Positions 8,024-16,295 of a DNA stretch of 64,000 nucleotides are shown here, piece by piece. Both the position numbers and the translations under genes were made by a program. Origin of the DNA: JAJFIE01 sp964344255 (lineage in GTDB: Bacteria; Pseudomonadota; Alphaproteobacteria; Rhodospirillales; Casp-alpha2); assembly GCA_964344255.1 (NCBI GenBank), contig CAYFMQ010000011.1, positions 47,974 through 111,973 on the forward strand. Direction: 5' to 3'. The stretch's first letter is position 1. Every line of letters begins with the position of its first letter. A model generated the notes under the pieces. The model saw only the letters and a program-made list of their open reading frames with translations. It was not told the DNA's origin and ran no database searches.

Positions 8024-9562
8024 TTAATGCAAAATGAACAGGGCAACCAATGTGATAGCCACAATCGCCCAAATACCGATTGTTCGCAGTGTTTTGCCGT
8101 TGCCGTCACCACGGAGCGCGCGAACGGTTCCTGGGTCAAGTTTCAACTGTCCTTCGGCGATCATTTCCGCGCCGCGCTCAAGCTGTTGAATGACCCGGGG
8201 TATGCGTTTTGCCGTTTCTAAGGTTTCGCTAACGGCATCACGAAGCCTGGCCTCAGGGCCCAGGTTCCGGATGACCCAATCCTCGATCAGGGGGCGGGCC
8301 ATGAACCACATGTTGGCCTCAGGGGCCAGGGTGCGGGCCGTTCCCTCGGCGACCAGCATGGTTTTTTGTAACAGTAATAGTTGTGGCTGCGCTTCCATTT
8401 CAAAGGTCTTGGTGACCTGGAACAGCAGCCCCAACAGCCTCGCAATGGAAATCTCGTTTTGCGGCCTGTCCAGAATGGGCTCGGCGATCGCTCGGCAGGC
8501 CTGGGTAAAGGCGTCAACGGACTTGTGCGCAGGCACCCAGCCGGCCTCGAAATGGATTTCCGATACACGTTGAAAATCACGGGTGAGAAAGCCCAGCAGC
8601 ATCTCGCCAAGATAGCGCCTGGTATGCATATCAAGGCGACCCATGATCCCGAAATCGACGGTGATGATCGTGCCGTCTTCAGCAACAAACGTGTTGCCTG
8701 GGTGCAGGTCCGCATGGAAAAAACCGTCCCTGAAGACCTGGTTGAAAAAGGCGTTTGCGGCATGCTCGAGAACAGCCAGGGGGTCGTGGCCGGCGGCCAT
8801 GACGGCATCCCGGTCATCAAGGGGGATGCCGGATATGCGTTCCGTGGTCATTACCCGTTTGCCGGTCAGTGACCAGTCGACGGCAGGGACATTGAATGTT
8901 GGGTCGTCCGCGAAGTTTTCAGCAAGCTCGCTTGAGGCTGCCGCCTCAAACCGCAAGTCCATTTCCATGGAAACCGTTTCGGCCATGATGTCGACGGACT
9001 GAACGGGCTTCAGCCGACGGGTTTCAGGCGCAGAACGCTCCAGGGTTTCGGCAACCCAGCGAAACAGTTCCAGGTCACGCCGGAAGGCGCTTTCTATATC
9101 CGGCCTTAGAATCTTAACGGCCACGTCCTGGCCGTCCAGGGTGGTTGCGAAATGAACCTGGGCAATGGAGGCGGCTGCGACTGGTGTGTCATCAAATGAG
9201 CTGAACAAATCGCCTACGGGTGCGCCAAATTCCGCTTCGATGGCGGCGCGGGCTTCAGCGCCCGAGAAAGGCGTCAGGCGGTCTTGTAGATGAGACAGAT
9301 CCTCGCACATCTGCTCGCCGAACAGGTCGGAACGGGTCGCCAGCGCCTGGCCCAGCTTGATGAAGCTGGGTCCGGCCTGCTGCAGGGCGCGCGCCAACCG
9401 CTCACCCGGGCGGCCCTTGCTTCGCCGAAAGCTGCCCAACCGCGCCAGCCAGCAAACCGCCGGTGCGACGCCCAGCTCCTCGAGCATGAACAATGCATCA
9501 TGCCGGGCGAGGATGCGGGCGACTCGCAAAAGCCGCAGGATGTTTTTGACGTCTCCGGCCAT
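8024..9562 (-). CDS. ubiB: Ubiquinone biosynthesis atypical kinase UbiB
   Basis: A 512-residue ABC1/UbiB protein-kinase-like ATPase needed for ubiquinone synthesis. Diagnostic features are the KxGQ motif in PSFIKLGQALATR, the Ala-rich loop AAASIAQVHFA, the HADLHPGN catalytic loop and the DFGIMGRL metal-binding motif. A hydrophobic C-terminal segment (GIWAIVAITLVALFIL) anchors it in the inner membrane. Its ATG lies 4 bp after the ubiE stop, so the two ubiquinone genes form one operon. Confidence 0.95.
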   Translation of the reverse strand: MAGDVKNILRLLRVARILARHDALFMLEELGVAPAVCWLARLGSFRRSKGRPGERLARALQQAGPSFIKLGQALATRSDLFGEQMCEDLSHLQDRLTPFSGAEARAAIEAEFGAPVGDLFSSFDDTPVAAASIAQVHFATTLDGQDVAVKILRPDIESAFRRDLELFRWVAETLERSAPETRRLKPVQSVDIMAETVSMEMDLRFEAAASSELAENFADDPTFNVPAVDWSLTGKRVMTTERISGIPLDDRDAVMAAGHDPLAVLEHAANAFFNQVFRDGFFHADLHPGNTFVAEDGTIITVDFGIMGRLDMHTRRYLGEMLLGFLTRDFQRVSEIHFEAGWVPAHKSVDAFTQACRAIAEPILDRPQNEISIARLLGLLFQVTKTFEMEAQPQLLLLQKTMLVAEGTARTLAPEANMWFMARPLIEDWVIRNLGPEARLRDAVSETLETAKRIPRVIQQLERGAEMIAEGQLKLDPGTVRALRGDGNGKTLRTIGIWAIVAITLVALFILH

Positions 9563-9566
9563 GGGT

Positions 9567-10343
9567 TCAGATCCGCCAGGCCGAATGGATGGCCGCTATG
9601 CCGCCGGAGAGGTTGTTGTACTTGACCTCGCCAAACCCGGCGGCCCGGATCATCTCTGCGAATTGCTGTTGTGAGGGAAACCGGCGGATACTTTCGGCCA
9701 AATACTGATAGGCCTCCCTGTCTCCCGCGATTGTGGCGCCAATAGCAGGGAGCACCTTGAAGGAATAGGCGTCATAGATCTTTTCGAGCCAGGGCGCCGC
9801 AACGTGAGAGAACTCAAGGCACATGAACCGGCCGCCGGGCTTCAGGACACGGCGGGCTTCTTCCAGGGCGGCATCAATGCGGGTTACGTTACGGATACAA
9901 AAGGCAATCGTGTAGGCGTCAAACGCCGCGTCCGGCAGCGGCAGGTTTTCCGCATCGCCGTTCAGCCAGGTGATGTTTTCCAGAATGCCTCTGTCTACCG
10001 CCCTGTCACGTCCGACGCTGAGCATCTCCTCGTTGATATCGACGACGGTTACATCGCCGCCACCACGCTCTAGGAAGCCGAAGGCGATATCGCCTGTGCC
10101 GCCGCCGACGTCGAGTAATCGCATGTTGGGTGCGGGCCTCAGCCACTCAAGAAACGACGCCTTCCAGAGACGATGAACGCCAAAACTCATGAGGTCGTTC
10201 ATCAGGTCATATTTGGGCGCAACTGAATCAAAAACGCCCCTGACAAGACCGGCCTTGTCCTCTTCGGCGACGGCCTTGAAGCCGAAATGAGTCTCGGTTC
10301 CTGCCTCAGGGTCTTGCGGCTGATTGGTGTTTTCCGTATTCAT
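9567..10343 (-). CDS. ubiE: Ubiquinone/menaquinone C-methyltransferase UbiE
   Basis: A SAM-dependent methyltransferase of 258 residues that methylates the quinone ring. I use the ATG at 10343 (MNTENTNQPQ) and not the longer frame to 10634, because the extra N-terminus would overlap the divergent mutM and has no family similarity. The family signature YDLMNDLMSFGVHRLWK, the SAM motif LLDVGGGTGDIAFGF, and the later motif YTIAFCIRNV are all present. The C-terminus YNNLSGGIAAIHSAWRI is also typical. It is the first gene of a ubiE-ubiB operon. Confidence 0.95.
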   Translation of the reverse strand: MNTENTNQPQDPEAGTETHFGFKAVAEEDKAGLVRGVFDSVAPKYDLMNDLMSFGVHRLWKASFLEWLRPAPNMRLLDVGGGTGDIAFGFLERGGGDVTVVDINEEMLSVGRDRAVDRGILENITWLNGDAENLPLPDAAFDAYTIAFCIRNVTRIDAALEEARRVLKPGGRFMCLEFSHVAAPWLEKIYDAYSFKVLPAIGATIAGDREAYQYLAESIRRFPSQQQFAEMIRAAGFGEVKYNNLSGGIAAIHSAWRI

Positions 10344-10389
10344 GGCGCGACACCATAACCCAAGGTGAACTGACAAGCTAGAATTACAC

Positions 10390-11232
10390 ATGCCTGAATT
10401 ACCCGAAGTTGAAACTGTTTGCCGTGGCCTGGCCCCCGTGCTGGAAGGGCACAGGCTTGAGCGTGTCATCACCCGCCGCCCAGACCTCCGATTTCCGCTG
10501 CCTGACGGTTTCGGGCAGCGATTGACGGGCAGAACGGTCGAGCAGGTCTCCAGGCGCGCAAAATATATCCTCGTATATCTCGAAGACGGCCAGATATTGA
10601 TCTGGCACCTAGGCATGTCAGGGCGTGTTCTCATCTATAAGGATACGCATCTGGATGCCCCGCCGCCGGAGCAGCCCCATGACCATGTCATCCTTGAAAC
10701 GGATTCAGGGACCCTGGTCCGTTTCAATGACACACGCCGCTTCGGATTCATGGACCTGACCGACAAGGAGAACCTGAATAGTCATCCCATGATCGCCCGC
10801 TTAGGGCCGGAACCCCTCGACCCGGAATTCACCGCCGAGACTTTATCGGCCCGTCTGAAGGGCAAGAAAACGCCCATCAAGGCGGCCCTGCTGGACCAGG
10901 GCGTGGTGGCGGGGCTCGGGAACATCTATGTATCGGAAAGCCTGTTCAAGGCGGAGATTTCCCCCAGGCGCTCGGCCCATACAGTCCAGGGGCGGCGTGC
11001 CGAACGGTTGATCCCTGCGATTAAGGACGTTTTGAAGGAAGCCATCGCCGCCGGCGGTTCGTCCCTGCGTGACCATCGCCAGACTGACGGCGAGCTGGGG
11101 TACTTCCAGCATCAATTCTCCGTTTACGGCAAGGAAGGTGAGCCCTGCCCCAACAAGGGCTGCGAGGGTAAAATCCGGCAGATCGTCCAGTCCGGCCGGT
11201 CGACTTTTTTCTGTTCCCGGTGCCAGAGATAA
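10390..11232 (+). CDS. mutM: Formamidopyrimidine-DNA glycosylase
   Basis: A 280-residue base-excision repair enzyme that removes 8-oxoguanine and formamidopyrimidines. The mature catalytic N-terminus PELPEVE is directly after the start Met. Family features include the RRAKYILV Lys, NDTRRFGF, and the helix-two-turn-helix region with DQGVVAGLGNIYVSE. The C-terminal zinc finger has two Cys pairs (CPNKGC and FFCSRC). Length is standard. It is divergent from ubiE with a 46-bp gap and probably heads the run towards rpsT. Confidence 0.96.
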   Translation: MPELPEVETVCRGLAPVLEGHRLERVITRRPDLRFPLPDGFGQRLTGRTVEQVSRRAKYILVYLEDGQILIWHLGMSGRVLIYKDTHLDAPPPEQPHDHVILETDSGTLVRFNDTRRFGFMDLTDKENLNSHPMIARLGPEPLDPEFTAETLSARLKGKKTPIKAALLDQGVVAGLGNIYVSESLFKAEISPRRSAHTVQGRRAERLIPAIKDVLKEAIAAGGSSLRDHRQTDGELGYFQHQFSVYGKEGEPCPNKGCEGKIRQIVQSGRSTFFCSRCQR

Positions 11233-11293
11233 AGCGATACCCTAAACGCTTCTTTGCGTGCAATTGTTGCACCGCAGCGATATAACGGCGGCC

Positions 11294-11707
11294 ATGAAGA
11301 CCATCAAAGCAGTTCTGCTCTTCTCTCTCATCCTCCTGGGCGCGGGAATGGAAACGGGCTCTGCGTATGCGGACTCTGGCAGTCCCGCCGCCGGATTTTT
11401 CAGCGAGATTGAGGACTTCCCCCTCATGCCCGGCATGGAAGAACTGCCTGACGCCACGCTTATCTTTGATTCCCCCTCCGGAAGGTTTGTCGAGGCCTAT
11501 GCTTTCGGCCGGATCACTGCTTCTGATCTTAGGACATTTTACGCGGCGAGCCTGCCGCAACTCGGATGGCAGCCAGCAGGCCCTTCGGTTTTTCAGCGCG
11601 AAGGGGAACTACTTGAAATAACGATCGTCGGTCCGGTTGCGGACGACGGCTCACAGACGGTCCGGTTCGCCATCTCACCAAGTGGCGGCGGGACAAACAG
11701 CAACTAA
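11294..11707 (+). CDS. Small exported protein of unknown function
   Basis: A 137-residue protein starting at ATG 11294 (MKTIKAVLLFSLILLGAG), which opens a signal peptide ending near AYA at residue 27. An upstream TTG at 11258 would hide the signal. The mature part contains FPLMPGMEELPDATLIFDSPSGRFVEAYAFG, a helix that follows (SDLRTFYAASLPQLGWQ), and ends with ITIVGPVADDG and FAISPSG. I recall proteins of this type between mutM and the enoyl-CoA hydratase gene in other alphaproteobacteria; their function is unknown. Periplasmic location is inferred from the signal peptide. Confidence 0.8.
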   Translation: MKTIKAVLLFSLILLGAGMETGSAYADSGSPAAGFFSEIEDFPLMPGMEELPDATLIFDSPSGRFVEAYAFGRITASDLRTFYAASLPQLGWQPAGPSVFQREGELLEITIVGPVADDGSQTVRFAISPSGGGTNSN

Positions 11708-11745
11708 CCGCCGCTATTAAGGCGCCGGCAGGAGACTACGAAGAA

Positions 11746-12516
11746 ATGTACGAAACCATCATCTCGGAAACCCGCGATTCAGTCGGCCTGATTACGTTGA
11801 ACAGGCCTGACGCCCTGAATGCACTGAACGGTCAATTGATCAAGGAACTCGGCCAGGCTCTTGTTGCATTTGAAGAGGACGACGCCATCGGCGCCATCGT
11901 CATTACGGGCAGTACGAAGGCGTTTGCCGCTGGCGCGGACATCAAGGAGATGAAGGACTTTTCCTATATGGACGCCTACCTGTCGGACTTCATCAGCGAG
12001 TGGGAACAGGTCACCCGGTGCCGCAAGCCGGTAATTGCTGCAGTCGCGGGATTTGCCCTTGGCGGCGGATGCGAACTGGCCATGATGTGTGATTTCATCC
12101 TGGCCGGCGATAATGCGAAATTCGGCCAGCCCGAGATTACACTGGGCATTATTCCCGGTGCCGGAGGCACGCAACGTTTGACACGGCTTGTCGGCAAGTC
12201 CAAGGCCATGGAACTGTGCCTGACGGGCCGCATGATGGATGCCGAAGAGGCCGAACGTTCAGGCCTTGCGAGCCGGATCGTACCGGTTGATGATCTTGTT
12301 GAAGACGCCGTTGCCACGGCGGCGAAGATCGCCGCCATGTCCCGACCCAGCGCCATGATGGCCAAGGAGGCCGTCAATTCGGCCCTTGAAATGACGCTAC
12401 GAGATGGTGTGCGGTTTGAAAGAAGGTTGTTCCATTCCACTTTTGCGACCGAGGATCAGAAAGAAGGAATGGCCGCATTTGCCGAGAAGCGGAAACCTGA
12501 GTTCAAGAACAGGTAA
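11746..12516 (+). CDS. Enoyl-CoA hydratase (crotonase family)
   Basis: A 256-residue crotonase-fold enzyme that hydrates trans-2-enoyl-CoA in fatty acid degradation. The oxyanion-hole segments AFAAGADIKEM and GFALGGGCELAMMCD are present, and both catalytic Glu positions are recognisable (GGCELA and QPEITLGIIPGAGG). The PGAGGTQRL motif and the C-terminal FAEKRKPEFKNR are typical of the hydratase subgroup. It lies between the small exported protein and rpsT, as in many alphaproteobacteria. Confidence 0.93.
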   Translation: MYETIISETRDSVGLITLNRPDALNALNGQLIKELGQALVAFEEDDAIGAIVITGSTKAFAAGADIKEMKDFSYMDAYLSDFISEWEQVTRCRKPVIAAVAGFALGGGCELAMMCDFILAGDNAKFGQPEITLGIIPGAGGTQRLTRLVGKSKAMELCLTGRMMDAEEAERSGLASRIVPVDDLVEDAVATAAKIAAMSRPSAMMAKEAVNSALEMTLRDGVRFERRLFHSTFATEDQKEGMAAFAEKRKPEFKNR

Positions 12517-12568
12517 CACCGCCAGATAAGGCCGTTTAATCATAGGACAATTCATTGCAACGCAAGGG

Positions 12569-12597
12569 TTGACGCCCGGTTCCGGCGGATATATAAC
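12569..12597 (+). promoter_or_regulatory. Sigma-70 type promoter for rpsT
   Basis: A -35 box TTGACG (12569-12574) and a -10 box TATAAC (12592-12597) are separated by exactly 17 bp and lie 45 bp before the rpsT start codon. Both boxes differ from consensus at one position. This is one of the best-matching promoters in the window, as expected for a ribosomal protein gene. Confidence 0.75.
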
Positions 12598-12641
12598 CCG
12601 CGCTCCAAAGCATTGATAGTGATAAATCAGGACGAAACAAC

Positions 12642-12908
12642 ATGGCGAACAGCCCACAGGCAAAAAAGCGGATCCGTCAGACAATCCGCCGTACAGAAGT
12701 CAACCGCACCCGGCGGAGCGCTATCCGTACGTACCTTCGTAAAGTAGAAGACGCGATCGCCAGTGGCGATGCCGCAGCGGCCAAGGCTGCTCTTCAGGCT
12801 GCCGAGCCCAAGATTGCCCGCGGCGCCCAGAAAGGCATCTTCCACAAGAACATGGCTTCCCGTAAGATTTCCCGCTTGAGCGCACGCGTAAAAGCGATGG
12901 CAAGCTGA
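12642..12908 (+). CDS. rpsT: 30S ribosomal protein S20
   Basis: An 88-residue basic protein that binds 16S rRNA early in 30S assembly. The N-terminus MANSPQAKKRIRQ and the C-terminal segment GIFHKNMASRKISRLSARVKAM are diagnostic for S20. It has its own promoter (12569-12597) and an intrinsic terminator 25 bp downstream, so it is a single-gene unit. Its position before dnaA is conserved in alphaproteobacteria. Confidence 0.97.
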   Translation: MANSPQAKKRIRQTIRRTEVNRTRRSAIRTYLRKVEDAIASGDAAAAKAALQAAEPKIARGAQKGIFHKNMASRKISRLSARVKAMAS

Positions 12909-12932
12909 TCGCATTGGCGATATTCAGATTTC

Positions 12933-12961
12933 AAAAGCCGCGTCAATGACGCGGCTTTTTT
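12933..12961 (+). terminator. Intrinsic terminator of rpsT
   Basis: The arms AAAAGCCGCGTCA and TGACGCGGCTTTTTT form a GC-rich stem of about 9 bp (GCCGCGTCA with TGACGCGGC) with a one-to-two-base tip that opens into a small loop, followed by six T. It lies 25 bp after the rpsT stop codon. Confidence 0.9.
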
Positions 12962-13231
12962 GCTGCCGGGGGGATATCAACGAAAAGGGGTCTCGGAATT
13001 TTATAATTGAACAAAATGTCAATACCATAATTTTTGTTTTTTTCCCCCTGTTCCCCATACGATCACGTTGCCAGCCAAGAAATACATTATTAAGATCACT
13101 TCCATCGCAACGATAGATTGCGTAAAAAAAGATGCAGGAAAAACTGTCATAATGACGACCGTCACATCCTGTAAAATGAAAAGCAGTTAAAAAAGACCAC
13201 AAATAGAATACGAGCCAGGGAGGCAGTACGG

Positions 13232-13281
13232 ACAACCACCGGATAAGACACTCAATAATGTCATAGGGCGGTTGTTTTTTT
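13232..13281 (+). terminator. Possible terminator or attenuator upstream of dnaA
   Basis: ACAACCACC (13232-13240) pairs with GGCGGTTGT (13267-13275) over nine positions with one A-C mismatch, and a run of seven T follows from 13275. A small inner GACA/TGTC stem may form in the 26-nt loop. If transcription starts upstream, this would terminate or attenuate it before dnaA. No gene directly upstream needs it, since rpsT has its own terminator. Confidence 0.4.
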
Positions 13282-13410
13282 ATGGGCTATTCAGCCTTCA
13301 CAGGGGGTGTGCCTCATCCCTGCGGTTGCTGTTCCGGTAACCGGCCTGGACTAGAAAATATCGGGCTGTCTGGAAATAATCCGGAAGGCCATTAGAACTA
13401 ACAATATACG

Positions 13411-13427
13411 CTGGCGGCTTGCGCCAG
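13411..13427 (+). promoter_or_regulatory. Hairpin next to the dnaA ribosome binding site
   Basis: CTGGCG (13411-13416) and CGCCAG (13422-13427) form a perfect 6-bp stem with a GCTTG loop, ending a few bases before the GGGGA ribosome binding site of dnaA. It could modulate dnaA translation; this is inference from position only. Confidence 0.4.
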
Positions 13428-13445
13428 TGGCCGGGGACAGAGTTG

Positions 13446-14837
13446 ATGACGAGTGAGCGCGCCGTAGACACGCAGTGGACGGAAATTAGTGAACAGTTGC
13501 GTGCCGAGATAGGCGAAGCCGCGTTTCAGAGTTGGATAAAACCGATTACCGTTCGCGAAGTGGAAGAAGCGACGGTCCGGGTTTCCGTGCCGACTCGTTT
13601 CATGCGCGACTGGGTTCTTGCCCATTATGTGGAACGTCTGGCGGAATTATGGAAAACACACGATTCAAGCATCAAGGACGTCGATGTCAGCGTGCAGCCT
13701 GACCGTTACAGCTCTGCAAATTCGGAAGACAACGCCAAGGGCCGTAATTATTCCGGACCGATGCGCCGTGCGAGCGATGATGATGATCTGAAGAAGACCA
13801 ATAACAACGATGATATCAGTGCGCCGCTGGATCCGCGTTTCATGTTCGATAATTTTGTCGTCGGCAAACCGAACGAGTTTGCCTATGCGGCGGCGCGCAG
13901 GGTTGCTGAGGCTGAAGCCGTGCCCTTTAACCCTCTGTTCCTGTATGGCGGCGTCGGGCTCGGCAAAACTCACCTGATGCACGCAATCGCCTGGCATATT
14001 CGCCGTTCGACGCCGAACCGGAATGTCATCTACCTTTCCGCCGAGAAATTCATGTACCGTTTTGTCCGCGCCTTGCGCGAACAGAATACTGTCGACTTCA
14101 AGGCCCAGTTCCGCTCTGTCGACGTGCTGATGATCGATGACGTGCAGTTCATCAGCGGCAAGGACTCAACGCAGGAAGAGTTTTTCCATACCTTCAACGC
14201 CCTTGTCGACCAGGGCCGGCAGATTGTCATCACCGCCGATAAGTCGCCGTCCGACCTGGCCGGAATGGAAGAGCGCCTGATTTCCAGGCTGAATTGCGGC
14301 CTTGTCGCCGATATTCATGCCACCACCTACGAGTTGCGCCTCGGTATCCTGCAGTCCAAGGCTGAACACATGGGTGCGAATGTGCCGCCGAAGGTTCTTG
14401 AATTTCTGGCCCACAAGGTCACATCCAATGTGCGTGAGCTGGAAGGCGGCCTCAATCGTGTCGTCGCCCATGCACAACTTGTCGGCCGTGACATCACGCT
14501 TGAATCGACGCAGGACGTCTTGCATGACCTGTTGCGCGCCAATGACCGCAGGGTCACGATAGAAGAGATACAGAAACGCGTCGCCCAGCATTTCAATATT
14601 CGCATTTCGGACATGCATTCCGCCCGCCGTGCGCGGTCAGTGGCCCGCCCCCGGCAGGTCGCCATGTACCTTGCGAAACAGCTCACGTCGCGTTCCTTGC
14701 CCGAGATCGGACGTAAGTTCGGCGGTCGCGACCACACCACGGTGATGCATGCCGTCAAGAAAGTCGACGAGCTTCGTGATCGCGATTCGAGCTTTGCCGA
14801 GGACGTTGAACTGCTTCGGCGTATGCTGGAAGGCTGA
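13446..14837 (+). CDS. dnaA: Chromosomal replication initiator protein DnaA
   Basis: A 463-residue AAA+ initiator that binds DnaA boxes and opens the origin. Domain I (WTEISEQLRAEIGEAAFQSWIKP) is followed by a short acidic linker, then the AAA+ domain with Walker A GGVGLGKTH and Walker B MIDDVQFI, the sensor and arginine-finger region (ERLISRLNCGL), and the C-terminal DNA-binding domain with GGRDHTTVMHAVKKV. I use ATG 13446 (MTSERAVDTQ), preceded by GGGGA; an in-frame upstream codon at 13419 would overlap the hairpin and adds no conserved residues. It heads dnaA-dnaN-recF-gyrB. Confidence 0.97.
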   Translation: MTSERAVDTQWTEISEQLRAEIGEAAFQSWIKPITVREVEEATVRVSVPTRFMRDWVLAHYVERLAELWKTHDSSIKDVDVSVQPDRYSSANSEDNAKGRNYSGPMRRASDDDDLKKTNNNDDISAPLDPRFMFDNFVVGKPNEFAYAAARRVAEAEAVPFNPLFLYGGVGLGKTHLMHAIAWHIRRSTPNRNVIYLSAEKFMYRFVRALREQNTVDFKAQFRSVDVLMIDDVQFISGKDSTQEEFFHTFNALVDQGRQIVITADKSPSDLAGMEERLISRLNCGLVADIHATTYELRLGILQSKAEHMGANVPPKVLEFLAHKVTSNVRELEGGLNRVVAHAQLVGRDITLESTQDVLHDLLRANDRRVTIEEIQKRVAQHFNIRISDMHSARRARSVARPRQVAMYLAKQLTSRSLPEIGRKFGGRDHTTVMHAVKKVDELRDRDSSFAEDVELLRRMLEG

Positions 14838-14906
14838 ACGTCACTTTCCGCCCCCTAACTCCTTGAAAACAAGCCCTTATTTGATGGCCTTTCAGGCGGG
14901 AAAAAG

Positions 14907-14935
14907 CTTACCTTTCCAAGGCCTTCTGTTATAAT
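14907..14935 (+). promoter_or_regulatory. Candidate sigma-70 promoter for dnaN
   Basis: A perfect -10 box TATAAT (14930-14935) has a CTTACC at 14907-14912 as a weak -35 with 17-bp spacing. It lies in the 269-bp dnaA-dnaN gap and would start transcription near 14942, about 165 bp before the dnaN ATG. Confidence 0.55.
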
Positions 14936-14954
14936 GCAAGTCCCTCCAGGGGGT

Positions 14955-14963
14955 TGTGCATAA
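14955..14963 (-). promoter_or_regulatory. Consensus DnaA box between dnaA and dnaN
   Basis: The minus strand reads TTATGCACA, an exact match to the DnaA-box consensus TTATNCACA. It lies about 20 bp after the -10 box of the candidate dnaN promoter, so DnaA bound here could block dnaN transcription. A single box is not enough to call an origin. Confidence 0.5.
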
Positions 14964-15106
14964 TGGGTTTCTGCCGTTCTGGCAGGGGACAGCACAAAAC
15001 GAAATTTTTACTGTTTTCCGTCGGCCAAAGTGGTGGCCGTCATGGCGGGAAGCGGGGTACGGACAGAACCTTAAACGCATCTTTTGTAACGAGTAGCCCA
15101 TCCGCA

Positions 15107-16225
15107 ATGAAATTAACGATAGAACGCGCCACCCTTCTTAAATCTCTTGGTCACGTACAAAGTGTCGTAGAACGCCGAAACACCATTCCCATTCTTTCAA
15201 ATGTCAAAATGACGGCTGCAGACGGCCGGATCGACCTGAATGCGACGGATATGGACCTGGATATTGTCGCTGCCGTCGAGGCTGATGTATCCGAACCCGG
15301 CTCGACAACAGCACCTGCCCATACGCTTTATGAGATCGTCCGCAAGCTGCCGGATGGTGCGCAGGTGGAGCTTGATGCGACAAGCGGGGATGGTCAACTG
15401 GTGCTTCGCGCCGGACGCTCCCGATTCTCCTTGACCTGCCTGCCGACCGATGATTTTCCGGTTATGGCGGGCGGTGATCCGACACATTCCTTCAGCGTCT
15501 CAGCCGGCGAAATGAGGGCGCTGATCGACAAGACCCGTTTCGCAATCTCGACCGAGGAAACAAGATACTACCTGAACGGCATCTATCTGCATGCAGCGGA
15601 ACGGGATGGTGCGGCTGTTTTGCGGGCCGTTGCGACGGACGGGCACCGGCTTGCCAGCGTCGAATCACCGCTTCCGAGCGGCGCCGAGGGCATGCCCGGG
15701 GTGATTGTTCCCCGCAAGGCCGTGTCGGAGCTTCGCAAGCTGATCGAGGACCACTTGGACGATATCGATATCGCCCTGTCCGAGACCAAGGTTCGTTTTA
15801 CCTTTGACGGCGCCGTCATGACATCCAAGCTCATTGACGGGACCTTCCCTGACTATGAGCGGGTCATTCCTGAAGGAAACGATAAGCATATGGATGTCGA
15901 TCACCGTGTTTTCGGTGAAGCCGTGGACCGGGTTTCCGCCATATCCAGCGAAAAGTCCCGCGCCGTCAAGATGCGCCTTGCACCGGGTGTTCTGACTCTG
16001 GCCGCTTCCAGCAACGAACACGGCAGTGCGACGGAAGAACTTGAGGTCGCCTATGCCGGTGATGAAATCGAGATCGGTTTCAATTCACGGTACCTGCTCG
16101 ACATCGCGCAGCAAATTGAAGGCGATTCCATGCGGTTTGTTCTGGCGGATGCCGCGTCGCCGACGATTATCCGTGAGATTGATGACGCCAGCGCACTTTA
16201 TGTGCTGATGCCGATGAGGGTATGA
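15107..16225 (+). CDS. dnaN: DNA polymerase III beta subunit (sliding clamp)
   Basis: A 372-residue ring-forming clamp that tethers polymerases to DNA. I choose ATG 15107 because it gives the standard N-terminus MKLTIERATLLKSLGHVQSVVERRNTIP and the usual length; the frame is open further upstream (to 14954) but this part has no family similarity. Conserved segments include ATDMDLDI, FAISTEETRYYLNGIYLH, ATDGHRLA and the C-terminal YVLMPMRV. It is the second gene of the replication group, with its own candidate promoter and a DnaA box in the gap before it. Confidence 0.97.
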   Translation: MKLTIERATLLKSLGHVQSVVERRNTIPILSNVKMTAADGRIDLNATDMDLDIVAAVEADVSEPGSTTAPAHTLYEIVRKLPDGAQVELDATSGDGQLVLRAGRSRFSLTCLPTDDFPVMAGGDPTHSFSVSAGEMRALIDKTRFAISTEETRYYLNGIYLHAAERDGAAVLRAVATDGHRLASVESPLPSGAEGMPGVIVPRKAVSELRKLIEDHLDDIDIALSETKVRFTFDGAVMTSKLIDGTFPDYERVIPEGNDKHMDVDHRVFGEAVDRVSAISSEKSRAVKMRLAPGVLTLAASSNEHGSATEELEVAYAGDEIEIGFNSRYLLDIAQQIEGDSMRFVLADAASPTIIREIDDASALYVLMPMRV

Positions 16226-16295
16226 CGGGACAGTCTATGCGTGATCATGGCCAGGCGCTGCATACTAAGGAAGCCGCGCCTAACTTCTTGAATAG

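Larger units (their letters stand above)
12909..13445. other. rpsT-dnaA intergenic region
   Basis: A 537-bp region without a credible gene. It contains the rpsT terminator, an AT-rich block around 13000-13220, a long-range stem ending in a T-run (13232-13281), the near-palindrome CCGGTAACCGG near 13333, and a hairpin directly before the dnaA ribosome binding site. I looked for DnaA boxes (TTATNCACA) on both strands and found no exact match; the nearest is TTATCCGGT on the minus strand around 13240. It could be an origin or a long dnaA leader, but the sequence does not decide this. Confidence 0.5.

Noticed and set aside
10344..10634. N-terminal extension of the ubiE frame
   Set aside because: It overlaps the divergent mutM start and lacks similarity to UbiE.
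12924..13235. 103-codon open frame on the minus strand between rpsT and dnaA
   Set aside because: Begins in AT-rich leader and reads through the rpsT terminator; Phe/Ser-rich translation typical of non-coding AT-rich DNA.
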